A stretch of DNA of 64,000 nucleotides, taken from NCBI RefSeq assembly GCF_018130145.1, contig NZ_JAFCMB010000013.1, forward strand, positions 62,001 through 126,000, read 5' to 3'. This DNA comes from Bradyrhizobium sp. AUGA SZCCT0176. Its GTDB lineage: Bacteria > Pseudomonadota > Alphaproteobacteria > Rhizobiales > Xanthobacteraceae. Position 1 is the stretch's first letter, and every line of letters begins with the position of its first letter. Positions 42,819 through 51,762 of this stretch are shown here, in pieces. A program made the translations under genes and the position numbers. The notes under the pieces are model-generated. The model saw only the letters and a program-made list of their open reading frames with translations. It was not told the origin of the DNA and searched no databases.

Positions 42819-44042
42819 ATGATGTCATTGATGTACCAAGCTTATCAGAACCATATGGACCTCACGGCGCCGTGGCGGACCGGGGCCGGAGCGGCGCTGA
42901 AATATCTCAACCTCGTGCCGCAAGGCGTGTCCGACAAGGCGTTCGGGCGGCTGGCCGCGGCGCTCGAACTGATCTCGCGCACCTCGCTGACCTACACCCG
43001 CCCGGCCTACGGCATCGACAAGGTCATGGTCGGCAATCAGGAATTGGAGGTGACCGAGGAAGTCACCTTTGCCACGCCGTTCGGATCGCTGCTGCGGTTC
43101 AAGAAGGAGCATGCGCCGGAGCAACCCAAACTGCTTTTGGTGGCGCCGATGTCCGGCCATTTCGCGACGCTGCTGCGCGGCACCGTGAAGACCTTGCTGC
43201 AGGACCACGACGTCTACATCACCGACTGGCATAATCCGCGCGAGATCCCGCTCAATGCCGGCCGCTTCGGCCTCGAGGATTATACCGACCACCTCATCAC
43301 CTTCCTCGACAAGATGGGCCCGCGCTCGCACATGGTGGCGATCTGCCAGCCCTCGGTTTCGGCGCTGGCGGCGGCGGCCGTGATGTCGGAGCAAAATCAC
43401 CCGGCGCGGCCTGCGACGCTCACGCTGATGGCGGGGCCGATCGACACCCGCATCCAGCCGACCAAGGTCAATGATTTCGCCAAGAGCAAACCGATCAAAT
43501 GGTTCGAGGAGAATTTGATCAACTACGTGCCCGTTCAATGCAAGGGCGCGTTCCGCCAGGTCTATCCGGGCTTCGTGCAGCTCACGGCGTTCGTCTCGAT
43601 GAACCTCGAGCGTCACATCAAGCAGCACATCGATCTTGCCCAGCATCTGGCCAAGGGCGAGAAGGAGAAGGCGGAAGTCATCAAGACTTTCTACGACGAA
43701 TATTTCGCCGTGATGGACCTGCCGGCGGAATTTTACATCGAGACCGTACGCGACGTGTTTCAGGAGCATCTGCTGCCGCTGGGCAAGCTGATGCATCGTG
43801 GCAAGCCGGTGAACCCGGCCGCGATCAAGCGCATGGGCCTGATGACGGTCGAAGGCGAAAAGGACGACATCTGTTCGATCGGCCAGACACTGGCCGCCCA
43901 AGACCTCTGCACCGGCGTGCGCGCCTATCGCCGCGTCCATCACATGCAGGCCGGCGTCGGCCATTACGGCGTGTTCTCCGGAAAACGCTGGAACAACGAG
44001 ATCTATCCGCTGCTGCGGGATTTTGTTCATGTGAATTCGTGA
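42819..44042 (+). CDS. phaZ: Intracellular polyhydroxyalkanoate depolymerase
   Basis: A protein of about 407 residues that hydrolyses stored polyhydroxybutyrate granules. The MYQAYQNHMDLTAPWR opening is typical of intracellular PhaZ. The nucleophile is Cys176 in AICQPSVSAL, in place of the serine of lipase boxes, with the acid in EGEKDDIC and the histidine in VGHYGVFSG. The fold is an alpha/beta hydrolase without signal peptide. The exact start (42813, 42819 or 42831) is uncertain. It is a single gene flanked by convergent and divergent neighbours. Confidence 0.94.
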   Translation: MMSLMYQAYQNHMDLTAPWRTGAGAALKYLNLVPQGVSDKAFGRLAAALELISRTSLTYTRPAYGIDKVMVGNQELEVTEEVTFATPFGSLLRFKKEHAPEQPKLLLVAPMSGHFATLLRGTVKTLLQDHDVYITDWHNPREIPLNAGRFGLEDYTDHLITFLDKMGPRSHMVAICQPSVSALAAAAVMSEQNHPARPATLTLMAGPIDTRIQPTKVNDFAKSKPIKWFEENLINYVPVQCKGAFRQVYPGFVQLTAFVSMNLERHIKQHIDLAQHLAKGEKEKAEVIKTFYDEYFAVMDLPAEFYIETVRDVFQEHLLPLGKLMHRGKPVNPAAIKRMGLMTVEGEKDDICSIGQTLAAQDLCTGVRAYRRVHHMQAGVGHYGVFSGKRWNNEIYPLLRDFVHVNS

Positions 44043-44162
44043 GGCGGGACGCTTTCGCTTCGCGTCGTCGCAGGGACGACGTGAGGTGGGATTCTGATTC
44101 TCAAACGGCGTGAGGGCACGCGTCGGCATTTTCGCGGCGCGATGCGCCCGAAGTTTTCAAAA

Positions 44163-45113
44163 TCATCCGCCCTCAAGATCGGAGAGCGCAGGGCTTTCCG
44201 CCGCACCTTGTGCTTCGCGGCGCCACGCGGCCGGGCTGACGCCGACCAGGGCCGAAAATACCCGCGTAAAGTGGCTTTGATTGGCAAACCCGGCGGATAC
44301 TGCGATCTCCGCAAGCGACAGGCCACGGACGGTCATCAACTGCTTGGCGGCGTCAACGCGCTGGCGAAGGAGCCACTGGTGTGGCGGCAGGCCGACGGAC
44401 GCCCGAAACGCTCGAGAAAAATGGCTGACCGACAGGCCCAATTCAGCCGCGATCTCCTGCAGCGTGAGTTTGCCACTGAGATCAGACTGGAGCCGTTCGC
44501 AGGCCCGCTTCGTCTGCCACGGAGCAAGGCCGCGATACACGGGTTCGGCATTGCGAAGCCCGCCATACGCCCGAGCGACATGCGCTGTGAGCGCCAGCAT
44601 CATGTGATCGACGAAAAGCTGGTTCGCTTCGGATGGCCGGCGCAATCCCTGCAGGAGCGCTGCGCCGATGTGATGCACGGCGGCGTCGTCAAAGCCGTTG
44701 CCGAACTGGCAGTCGAGCTGGCCGACACGCCGCGCGCCGAACCGCTCTGCGACGCCGTTAAGCGCCAAAGCCGGAACATAGAAATGAACGGAGTGGAACG
44801 GCTTTTCGATCACAAAGCGCGGATCGCACTTCATGTCGTACAGATATGTCGTGCCTGCCCGGATATTGGGCTTGGCCACGCACTTGCCATGCTCCCAGTA
44901 TTCGCAGTCGGGATAATCGCGAAGTTTCAAGCTAACGAGATAGGCATCCTCAGGTGCGATGGCGCCGCAAAGGCCCGGCACGGGATTGTCATCCCGCGTT
45001 TCGGTGGCTGTGACCTCGACACCGCGCATAGACCGCGTGATCAGCGATGACGGTGTATCCTGAAGGTGCAGCAGGTCCTTGAACGCCTGACCGTGAAAAC
45101 CGCTCTGTGTCAT
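44163..45113 (-). CDS. AraC family transcriptional regulator
   Basis: A 316-residue regulator whose C-terminal third is the double helix-turn-helix: KLTLQEIAAELGLSVSHFSRAF and then LAEIAVSAGFANQSHFTRVFSALVG. The N-terminal two thirds form a sensory domain with a cupin-like character (DMKCDPRFVIEKPFHSVHFYVP). It points away from the L,D-transpeptidase gene. A perfect 12-base palindrome lies 8 bases before its start. Confidence 0.9.
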   Translation of the reverse strand: MTQSGFHGQAFKDLLHLQDTPSSLITRSMRGVEVTATETRDDNPVPGLCGAIAPEDAYLVSLKLRDYPDCEYWEHGKCVAKPNIRAGTTYLYDMKCDPRFVIEKPFHSVHFYVPALALNGVAERFGARRVGQLDCQFGNGFDDAAVHHIGAALLQGLRRPSEANQLFVDHMMLALTAHVARAYGGLRNAEPVYRGLAPWQTKRACERLQSDLSGKLTLQEIAAELGLSVSHFSRAFRASVGLPPHQWLLRQRVDAAKQLMTVRGLSLAEIAVSAGFANQSHFTRVFSALVGVSPAAWRREAQGAAESPALSDLEGG

Positions 45114-45580
45114 ATGCGTCTACCCATGGGTAACGCGGGATCAGCATCATTGCCGCGCCGTCCCGCATTATCGTAGATCAGCGAGGGGCCGTCCAGCGCG
45201 GCCGATGACAGGACCGTTTACGCTGCGATTTCAAGGTATCGTGATTTCCACGGTCCGCTTCGAGTCAATTTCGGAACCTGGACTCCATGACGGGATCCTT
45301 ATCCACCTCGGGACCGGACGTGGTCAGGCCGAATTTCCGGCGAGAGACTGTTGATGATCCGCCCGTCCGGGTTGTTTTGTCGCACCGATGTATCCAGATC
45401 GTTACAATCCGAGCCGCGGGCCGCTCTTTCTCCTGCGCAGGCTGTCGTATAAAAGTGAATCGCCCCCGGAACGGGCCGAATTCGCGGCGTGGATAGTGGT
45501 GGCGATTGGTTGATCCAAAATTCATGAATCTGACATCTGATCGACGCACGCGCGGACAGACATTTGAACCGGGGCAAGGA
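45114..45580. other. Intergenic region between AraC and L,D-transpeptidase genes
   Basis: These 467 bases separate divergent genes. They hold the TACCCATGGGTA palindrome at 45121-45132 and an AT-rich stretch near 45450. No gene can be supported: the short frames have no ribosome sites. Confidence 0.4.
45121..45132. promoter_or_regulatory. TACCCATGGGTA palindrome before the AraC gene
   Basis: A perfect 12-base palindrome 8 bases upstream of the AraC start codon. It could be an autoregulatory operator or simply overlap the ribosome site. Isolated palindromes of this length are expected by chance a few times in a window of this size. Confidence 0.3.
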
Positions 45581-47143
45581 ATGGTAATTCGATTGGCGAC
45601 GGCGCGATACTCCGTGGCGATGCGGCGTCGGGGTGTTCCTGCCATTGTGACATTCGCGGCGGTGGCCGCATTGGCGGCCTTGACGGGACTGGCCGCCGAC
45701 GCCGCGCCGAAACAAGCGCGCCCGAAGCCCGCCACCGAGGCGACGGCGCCGCGCGATGCCGGCGAGCCGCTCATGGCGATCGTGTCGATCAAGAGCCAGC
45801 AGGTCACTTTCTACGACGCCGACGGCTGGATTCTGCGCGCGCCGGTGTCGACCGGCACCAAGGGACGCGAGACGCCCGCCGGCATCTTCGCCATCCTCGA
45901 GAAGAACAGGGAACACCGCTCGAACATGTATGACGATGCCGAGATGCCGAACATGCAGCGCATCACCTGGAACGGCATCGCGCTTCATGGTGGGCCGCTG
46001 CCCGGCTATGCGGCCTCGCACGGCTGCGTGCGGATGCCGTTCGGCTTTGCCGACAAGATGTTCGACAAGACGCGGATCGGAATGCGGGTGATCATCTCAC
46101 CCAACGACGCTGAGCCAATGGAATTCTCCCATCCGGCGCTGTTCTCGCCGAACCGCGAAGCCATCGCGGCCGCGCCGGCCAAGGCCGAAGCGCTGCCCCG
46201 CGAGGCGGCCGAGGCTGCCAAGGCGGCCGACGAGGCGAAGAAAGCCATCGCGACGGCGACGCGCGAGACCGCGTCGCTGACAGCGTCGCTGCGCAAGCTG
46301 CAGGGCCTGAAGACCCGCGCCGACGGCGAGCTTGCCGCCGCCGAGAAGGCGGTCGCCGCCGCCAAGACCGACGAGGCCAAGACGCGGGCCGAGGACCTCA
46401 AGCAAAAGGCCGCAGCCAAGGCCGCGGACCTCGGGACCCAGCTCGACACCGCCAAGGCCGACTCGAAATCGAAGCTCGACGCCGCCGCCGCGGCCAAGGA
46501 AGCGGCCAAGACGGCCCAGACCAGGAAGGCCGACACCGCCAAGGCGGCGAGCGAGGCCAAGCTCGCGCTCGAGCCGGTCTCGATCTACATCAGCCGCGCG
46601 ACGCAAAAGCTGTACGTGCGCCGCCCGACGCATAAGCCGGCCCCGGACGGCGGCGGCATTGTGTTCGATGCGACCATCGAGGTTCCGGTCACGATCCGCA
46701 ATTCCGACAGGCCGATCGGCACGCACGTCTTCACGGCGGTGGCGCAAAAGGATTCCGGCCTTCGCTGGACCGCGGTCACCATCGACAGCGCCGACGACGC
46801 CAAGGCCGCGCTCGACCGCATCACCATCCCGCAGGAGGTACTCGATCGCATCGCGCCGACCGCCATACCGCGATCCTCGATCGTGATCTCGGACGAGCCG
46901 CTGAGCGTCGAGACCAACTATCGCACCGAGTTCGTCGCGGTGCTGAGCACCCAGCCGCAAGGCGGCTTCATCACGCGCAAGCCGACGCCCCCGGTCGATG
47001 TCTACGCTTCAAGCGACCCCGTCCAGGGCGACGGCTTCAACCCGTTTTTCCAGCGCAGCTGGGAACCCCAGCCGCCCCAACCCGCCAATACGCGCCGGCG
47101 CGGCGGCCAACAGTACTGGCAGCCGGGCACGAACTGGTGGTAG
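45581..47143 (+). CDS. Large L,D-transpeptidase with coiled-coil insert and degenerate second domain
   Basis: A protein of about 520 residues. After an N-terminal membrane anchor or signal (about 18-40), a YkuD domain (about 60-175) carries GIALHGGPLPGYAASHGCVRM with the catalytic His and Cys. Residues about 190-335 are Ala/Lys/Glu-rich heptads, a long coiled coil. A second block (about 340-470) starts VSIYISRATQKLYVRR and has IGTHVFTAV and SSIVISDEP, which resembles a YkuD domain whose HGC active site is gone. The tail is Pro/Gln/Trp-rich. It acts in periplasmic peptidoglycan. The start is uncertain (TTG 45506, ATG 45581 or ATG 45620). Confidence 0.88.
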   Translation: MVIRLATARYSVAMRRRGVPAIVTFAAVAALAALTGLAADAAPKQARPKPATEATAPRDAGEPLMAIVSIKSQQVTFYDADGWILRAPVSTGTKGRETPAGIFAILEKNREHRSNMYDDAEMPNMQRITWNGIALHGGPLPGYAASHGCVRMPFGFADKMFDKTRIGMRVIISPNDAEPMEFSHPALFSPNREAIAAAPAKAEALPREAAEAAKAADEAKKAIATATRETASLTASLRKLQGLKTRADGELAAAEKAVAAAKTDEAKTRAEDLKQKAAAKAADLGTQLDTAKADSKSKLDAAAAAKEAAKTAQTRKADTAKAASEAKLALEPVSIYISRATQKLYVRRPTHKPAPDGGGIVFDATIEVPVTIRNSDRPIGTHVFTAVAQKDSGLRWTAVTIDSADDAKAALDRITIPQEVLDRIAPTAIPRSSIVISDEPLSVETNYRTEFVAVLSTQPQGGFITRKPTPPVDVYASSDPVQGDGFNPFFQRSWEPQPPQPANTRRRGGQQYWQPGTNWW

Positions 47144-47260
47144 GGCAAGGCACGCTGGGCGCAGGGCGCAGGGACGCTCAGGTTCATTCGCGTCGATTTA
47201 ATCTGCCTCTCGATGTCCGATCAGCGGAGCGGCTCAACCCGCCCCGCGAGGGCCTCGGTC

Positions 47261-47383
47261 TCAGCAAGTAGCCTTAAGCGACGCGCCAAACGGGATCACG
47301 TCACCGCGAAAACCCGGATGTCGCGGAGCCTGTCATCGGGCGCGGATTTGCACGACCCGTTGGCTCATTCGGGATACGCTCGC
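47261..47383. repeat. Direct repeat copy A (related to 13140-13254)
   Basis: About 120 bases beginning TCAGCAAGTAGCC and containing CGGGATCAC, AACCCGGATGTCGCGGAGCC, TGTCATCGGGCGCG and GACCCGTTGGCTCA. A second direct copy lies at 47682-47803, so the small zinc-finger-like gene lies between them. The core also appears inside the 13140-13254 element. Confidence 0.75.
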
Positions 47384-47388
47384 TGAAT

Positions 47389-47547
47389 TCAGTCGGCGTC
47401 CGTAATTCTTCCCTTGCCGGCACAGGCCTCGCACTTCGCCGGATAGATCTTGCGAGTTACCAGCACGGGCTGCTTCACGGCAGGGAATCCCGTTCCATTG
47501 CAGGCAGCGCAGGTGTGCTCTTTGATCTTTTGTATCATGGCGTTCAT
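47389..47547 (-). CDS. CxxCxGxG micro-protein (DnaJ-zinc-finger-like, 52 residues)
   Basis: A frame of 52 codons starting at ATG 47547, with AAGGGG upstream, and ending with TGA at 47389-47391. It encodes two half-fingers: CAACNGTG (13-20) and CEACAGKG (39-46), separated by a Lys/Arg/Pro linker. The spacing and the CxxCxGxG pattern are those of one zinc centre in the DnaJ cysteine-rich domain. Short stand-alone proteins of this type are frequent in Bradyrhizobium. Zinc binding and RNA or protein contact are inferred. Confidence 0.75.
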   Translation of the reverse strand: MNAMIQKIKEHTCAACNGTGFPAVKQPVLVTRKIYPAKCEACAGKGRITDAD

Positions 47548-47681
47548 TTGAACCCCTTCCACGCCGCCATGTTTGGCAGCCCTCGTACAGTATGTATGGC
47601 AATGAGACGCGGCCAGTTATTTTCGCCCGTGTGATTGCGGAGACCCCAAACGCGCGCATGGGGGCGCACAGGTGTGAGCGC

Positions 47682-47803
47682 CTCAGCAAGTAGCCCGTAC
47701 AAGCGAAGTGCCATACGGGATCACATCACAGCGAAAACCCTGAAATCGTGGAGCCTGTCATCGGGCGCGCATTCGACCCGTTGGCTCAGCCGCGCTAGAC
47801 TCG
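47682..47803. repeat. Direct repeat copy B
   Basis: About 120 bases in the same orientation as copy A, with TCAGCAAGTAGCC, CGGGATCACATCAC, GTGGAGCCTGTCATCGGGCG and CGACCCGTTGGCTCA. It runs into the coding region of the NTF2-like gene by about nine bases and contributes that gene's stop codon. Confidence 0.75.
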
Positions 47804-48172
47804 CTCAACAAGATGCGCACGCGAGGCTGCAGGGTCAAAACGATCGGCGAAATATTGCGTTTCGTGGGCCACCAGTCCTTCGCGGAACTCCATGATGCTC
47901 ACGGCGTAAGATGGTATGCCGTCATAGGTAAGCACGAATTCAGTGATCCAGAGATCGCTGCTGCCGATCATTCGCCGCACCGCAAAATGTTTCTTGTTTG
48001 GCTGGACGGTTCGGCTCTCCTGAATTTTGCGCCGGCCGCGGATCCGCTCGCCCGATTGCGGATAATCAAGCACAGCATCCTCGCGGTAGATTTCATGTTC
48101 GGCCTCGAAATCGCTCGCGTCCGAAGCATCCCAATGGCGCTGCAGCGCAGCCTGCACGGTTCGATCATCCAT
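47795..48172 (-). CDS. Nuclear transport factor 2 / SnoaL-like protein
   Basis: A 125-residue protein with the cone-shaped NTF2-like pattern: ALQRHWDASDASDFEAEHEIYREDAVLDYPQSGERIRGRRKIQ, then MEFREGLVAHETQYFADRFD. The family contains ketosteroid-isomerase-like folds and many small-molecule binders. The ATG at 48172 has GGGAG at seven bases. The last codons overlap repeat copy B, so the C-terminus may have been altered by the repeat. Confidence 0.88.
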   Translation of the reverse strand: MDDRTVQAALQRHWDASDASDFEAEHEIYREDAVLDYPQSGERIRGRRKIQESRTVQPNKKHFAVRRMIGSSDLWITEFVLTYDGIPSYAVSIMEFREGLVAHETQYFADRFDPAASRAHLVERV

Positions 48173-48337
48173 CGCAATCTCCCGCTTGCGCTTCCGGCTA
48201 TTATTTTCCGAAACCCTCGCATTCATTTAGCTGTAAACTCCAGAACACCTCGCTCGAATGTTTGAAGCAAGGACGGTAGGGTGGCTCTACCCATCCCACG
48301 AACTATCAATATCGTCAGATCATTCGAAAGGCTCGCC

Positions 48338-49630
48338 ATGTCGCGTCCCGCCCGGTTCCCTCTGCGTTTCCCGCTGGCCTGTATCGCCGCCTGCACCCTG
48401 GCCTTGTCGCCCCTGCCCGCACGGGCCGCGCCGGTGACCAGCATTCACGAGCTGGCGCAGCAGGAAAAGGCCCCGCTGCTCGACACGCTGCGCGACCTCG
48501 TCAACATCGAGTCCGGCAGCAAGGATTCCGAGGGCCTGGCGCAGCTGGCGGCGTTGATCGCCGAACGCCTGACCAGGCTCGGCGGCAAGGTCGAGATCAT
48601 CGAGCCGACCGAAATCTACCGGATGGACGACACGCCGCCGAAGCCGGGTTCCATGGTGCATGCGGTGTTCAAGGGAACGGGAACCAGGAAGATCATGCTG
48701 ATTGCCCACATGGACACCGTCTATCTGAAAGGCATGCTGAAGGACCAACCCTTCCGCATCGACGGCGACCGCGCCTATGGCCTCGCCGTCGGCGACGACA
48801 AACAGGGCATCGCGCTGATCCTGCACGCGGTGGCGATGCTGCAAAAACTGAAGTTTACGGATTACGGCATGCTCACCGTGCTGATCAACGGCGATGAGGA
48901 GATCAGCTCACCCGGCTCGCGCAGCACCATCACCCGCATGGCGGGCGAGCACGATGCGGTGTTCTCCTATGAGGGCGGCGGAATGGATGGCAATTTGCGC
49001 CTGGCCACCAGCGGCATCGGCGCGGCGTACCTGACGGTGGACGGCAAGGCCTCGCACGCCGGTGCGGCGCCGGAAAAGGGCGTCAACGCGCTGTACGAGC
49101 TGTCGCACCAGATGCTGCAATTGAGCAACCTGTCGCGGCGCGAACAGGGCCTGTCCCTGAACTGGACCGTCTCGCAGTCCGGCACCAATCGCAACGTGAT
49201 CCCGGCGCAGGCCACCGCGCAAGGCGACGCAAGGGCGCTGAAGGTGTCCGATTTCGCCGAGCTGGAGGCCACGCTGCAGCAACGCATCAAGACCCAGCGG
49301 ATCCCCGACGCCAAGGTGCAGCTGCGGTTCGAGATGCGCCGCCCGCCGCTGGAAGCCACGCCCGCCTCGCGCCGCCTAGCCGCCCACGGCACCGCCATCT
49401 ACGAGGAACTCGGGTTGCCCTTGAAGGTGATCGACGTCGCCTCCGGCGGCGGCACCGACGCCGCCTTCGCCGCGCTGATGACCAAGGCTCCCGTCATCGA
49501 GGGCTTTGGTCTCAGCGGCTTTGGCGCCCATTCCAACGACGCCGAATACGTCAAGCTGGAGACCATCGTGCCGCGGCTTTATCTGTCGGCGCGCATGATC
49601 ATGGATGTGTCGCAGGACAAGGTGAAATGA
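48338..49630 (+). CDS. M20 family metallopeptidase (glutamate-carboxypeptidase-like), exported
   Basis: A 430-residue zinc hydrolase. A signal peptide ends near residue 30 (ARA-AP). Metal and active-site motifs are LIAHMDTVY, GLAVGDDKQG, INGDEEISS and the His of the late GAHSNDAEY. The lid domain (about 210-310) is the dimerisation insert of the glutamate carboxypeptidase (CPG2) type. It removes a C-terminal amino acid from folate or small peptides in the periplasm. A strong terminator follows. Confidence 0.93.
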   Translation: MSRPARFPLRFPLACIAACTLALSPLPARAAPVTSIHELAQQEKAPLLDTLRDLVNIESGSKDSEGLAQLAALIAERLTRLGGKVEIIEPTEIYRMDDTPPKPGSMVHAVFKGTGTRKIMLIAHMDTVYLKGMLKDQPFRIDGDRAYGLAVGDDKQGIALILHAVAMLQKLKFTDYGMLTVLINGDEEISSPGSRSTITRMAGEHDAVFSYEGGGMDGNLRLATSGIGAAYLTVDGKASHAGAAPEKGVNALYELSHQMLQLSNLSRREQGLSLNWTVSQSGTNRNVIPAQATAQGDARALKVSDFAELEATLQQRIKTQRIPDAKVQLRFEMRRPPLEATPASRRLAAHGTAIYEELGLPLKVIDVASGGGTDAAFAALMTKAPVIEGFGLSGFGAHSNDAEYVKLETIVPRLYLSARMIMDVSQDKVK

Positions 49631-49689
49631 GACGGTTCAGCGGTGGCTGGGCCGCTGGAATCGGCCTCGTTGTCACGAGTTCCAAAAAT

Positions 49690-49732
49690 AAAAAGGCCGC
49701 TGAGTGATGTCAGCGGCCTCGCTAAAATTTTT
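49690..49732 (+). terminator. Rho-independent terminator after the M20 gene
   Basis: GGCCGCTGA and TCAGCGGCC form a nine-pair stem with a six-base loop, preceded by AAAAA and followed by CGCTAAAATTTTT. It lies about 60 bases after the stop codon. Confidence 0.85.
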
Positions 49733-49845
49733 AAGTATGAAATCCTGCTTGGCAACTTGATAGCGCAGAACCGTTCTATTGTGGATTCCGGGCAAATACG
49801 GTGTCCTGATCTGCGAAGGCTGTCGCGTCGCTAACAGCGCACGTC

Positions 49846-50583
49846 CTAACCGCGCTTGCCGCCGATCGAGATGAAGGCCATCAGACAGGGCTCCGGCAAC
49901 GGGTTACGCCAGCGATGCCTTGTGCCGTTCTGCACGATGCAATCGCCCTGGCGCAGATGGACCTTCTGGCCGTCGTCCAGTTCAAGCGTCATCTCGCCGC
50001 GAACCACGACGCCGTAGTCGATGGTATCGGACGTATGCATGCCCGGCGCGCTGCGGTCGAAAACGTCACCCATGCCGGGGAGCTTGTCGGACAATTCCTT
50101 CAGCCCGCTTTCGAACGTGACGCCGGCCGGCGGCTTGTAGCCTTCGGGCCGCCTCGGCGGATACGAGATCAGGCGGAACATCGTGCCGCCCGGGCCGGGA
50201 AACCCTATTGTGCCCTTGAGCATCGGGTCCGGCTCCCGGCCGGTGAGCTGCGGCACACCTTCGGTCATGTATAGCTCGTAGAATGTCAGCCCCGGATTGC
50301 TATCGATCTCCACGACCTTGGACGTGACGTCAAAGGACTTGAACACCGACTTGCCGGCCTCATCGCGGCCGGTCAGCGCCCGCTTGGGCGGCGGCAGGTC
50401 GCTGGAATCCTTGGCTTCGGCAGGTTGCGAGATCACGGCCAGCGCGCCGCTGCCGGCGATCGCGGAAAGCGCCTGGAGCAACTGGCGCCGATCCCCGCCT
50501 GCAAATTCTTCGGACGGGGGCGTCCTCTCGCTTACGGATTTGTCCTTGTTCCGTGTCCACCAGCGCCACGAGAGCCTGCTCAT
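49846..50583 (-). CDS. Exported cupin-domain protein with Tat-like signal
   Basis: A 245-residue protein. The N-terminus has a long charged region and then GGDRRQLLQALSAIAGSGALAVISQPAEA, close to a twin-arginine signal (RR followed by a hydrophobic core). The cupin (about 185-240) has DTIDYGVVVRGEMTLELDDGQKVHLRQGDCIVQNGTRHRWRN with metal-type ligands. Export by Tat suggests a folded, metal-bound enzyme or binding protein in the periplasm. Family members with this layout are mostly unknown. Confidence 0.82.
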   Translation of the reverse strand: MSRLSWRWWTRNKDKSVSERTPPSEEFAGGDRRQLLQALSAIAGSGALAVISQPAEAKDSSDLPPPKRALTGRDEAGKSVFKSFDVTSKVVEIDSNPGLTFYELYMTEGVPQLTGREPDPMLKGTIGFPGPGGTMFRLISYPPRRPEGYKPPAGVTFESGLKELSDKLPGMGDVFDRSAPGMHTSDTIDYGVVVRGEMTLELDDGQKVHLRQGDCIVQNGTRHRWRNPLPEPCLMAFISIGGKRG

Positions 50584-50798
50584 CTGTGTCCTCCGCCTGT
50601 TTTGGTTTTCGTTGTCGTCAGTACTATTTGTGCCGAAGCAAGCAGGCCCGTGGAACTAGACCTTAGGCGTAACATGCAACCAGTGAGGGTGTCGCATGCA
50701 GGTGGCGAGGGCTTCATTTGAGATAGCCGCTCGGCCTTATGCGCAGTAACATCCCTCGCAAGGACGTCCGCTCAAGAAGCGCCCCGGGAGGAATAACC

Positions 50799-51593
50799 AT
50801 GCGGCTGAATTCAACTGTTTTCCGCGCACTCGCACTCGGCTTCGTTGCCGCCTTCGCGTTTTCAGGCTCAGCCTCCGCCGCCGAGGTCCGCGTCATGATC
50901 TCCGGCGGATTGTCCGCCGCCTATAAGGCGCTGGTCCCTGAGTTCGAGCGTGCCACCGGCCACAAGGTGCTGACCGCCTACGGTCCGTCGATGGGCACGA
51001 CGGCGAATGCTATCCCGGTGCGGCTGGAGCGCGGCGAGGCCGCCGACGTCCTGATCATGGTCGGCTATGCGATCGACGATCTCGCCAGGCAGGGCAAGGC
51101 GATTGCGGAAAGCAAGATCGACCTGGTCAAATCGCCAATCGGGGTTGCGGTGAAGGCAGGCGCCCCGAAGCCGGACATCAGCAACGCGGACGCGGTCAAG
51201 CGCGCGCTGCTGGCCGCGAAGACCATCGCCTATTCCGACAGCGCCAGCGGCGTCTATGTCTCGACCGAGATGTTCGACAAGCTCGGCATCAAGGACGCCA
51301 TGAAGGACAAGGCGCGAAAAATTCCCGCGACCCCGGTCGGCGAAATCGTCGCGCACGGCAACGCCGAGATCGGCTTCCAGCAGATCAGCGAGCTGCGGCC
51401 GGTCGAAGGCATCGACATCGTCGGTCCCCTGCCCGACGAACTACAGAAGATCACGGTGTTCTCCGCCGCGATCGCCAGCGTCTCCAAGGAGCCCGACGCC
51501 GCCAAGGCGCTGATCAAATTCCTCGCCTCGCCCGCGGCGCGGCCGGAGATCGTCAAGAGCGGGATGGACCCGATCGTGGGGGCGACGAATTAG
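50799..51593 (+). CDS. ModA-like periplasmic binding protein
   Basis: A 264-residue binding protein. ATG 50799 has GGGAGGAATAACC upstream. A signal peptide ends at about residue 27 (ASA-AEV). The mature part follows the ModA/PotD-like order: VRVMISGGLSAAYKALVPEFERATGHKV, GEAADVLIMVGYAIDDLA, AYSDSASGVYVSTEMFDKLG and GEIVAHGNAEIGFQQISEL. No permease or ATPase gene is adjacent, so the ligand (molybdate or another oxyanion or organic acid) is uncertain. Confidence 0.88.
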   Translation: MRLNSTVFRALALGFVAAFAFSGSASAAEVRVMISGGLSAAYKALVPEFERATGHKVLTAYGPSMGTTANAIPVRLERGEAADVLIMVGYAIDDLARQGKAIAESKIDLVKSPIGVAVKAGAPKPDISNADAVKRALLAAKTIAYSDSASGVYVSTEMFDKLGIKDAMKDKARKIPATPVGEIVAHGNAEIGFQQISELRPVEGIDIVGPLPDELQKITVFSAAIASVSKEPDAAKALIKFLASPAARPEIVKSGMDPIVGATN

Positions 51594-51605
51594 GTGATGC
51601 TAGCG

Positions 51606-51752
51606 CTCCCTCTCCCGCTTGCGGGGAGGGTTGGGGGGAGCTGCCGCGAGTCGCACTCTTCGTGGGGAGAGAGTCTCCACCCGCCGCGCTCTTCGAGCGC
51701 AGCGACCTAAGAGCGAGCTTCGCTCGTCTCGACCCCGCAAGCGGGAGAGGTG
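51606..51752. repeat. Repeat with CCCTCTCCCGCTTGCGGG arms, copy 1
   Basis: The ends CCCTCTCCCGCTTGCGGGG and CCCCGCAAGCGGGAGAGG are inverted. The centre has further small hairpins such as GAGCGCAGCGACC and GAGCGAGCTTCGCTC. Relatives are at 54871-54910 (half) and 61206-61330. Confidence 0.82.
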
Positions 51753-51762
51753 AAGTCCCGCG

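Noticed and set aside
45287..45496. A 69-codon plus-strand frame in the AraC/L,D-transpeptidase gap
   Set aside because: No ribosome site, no recognisable motif and Arg/Pro-rich composition.
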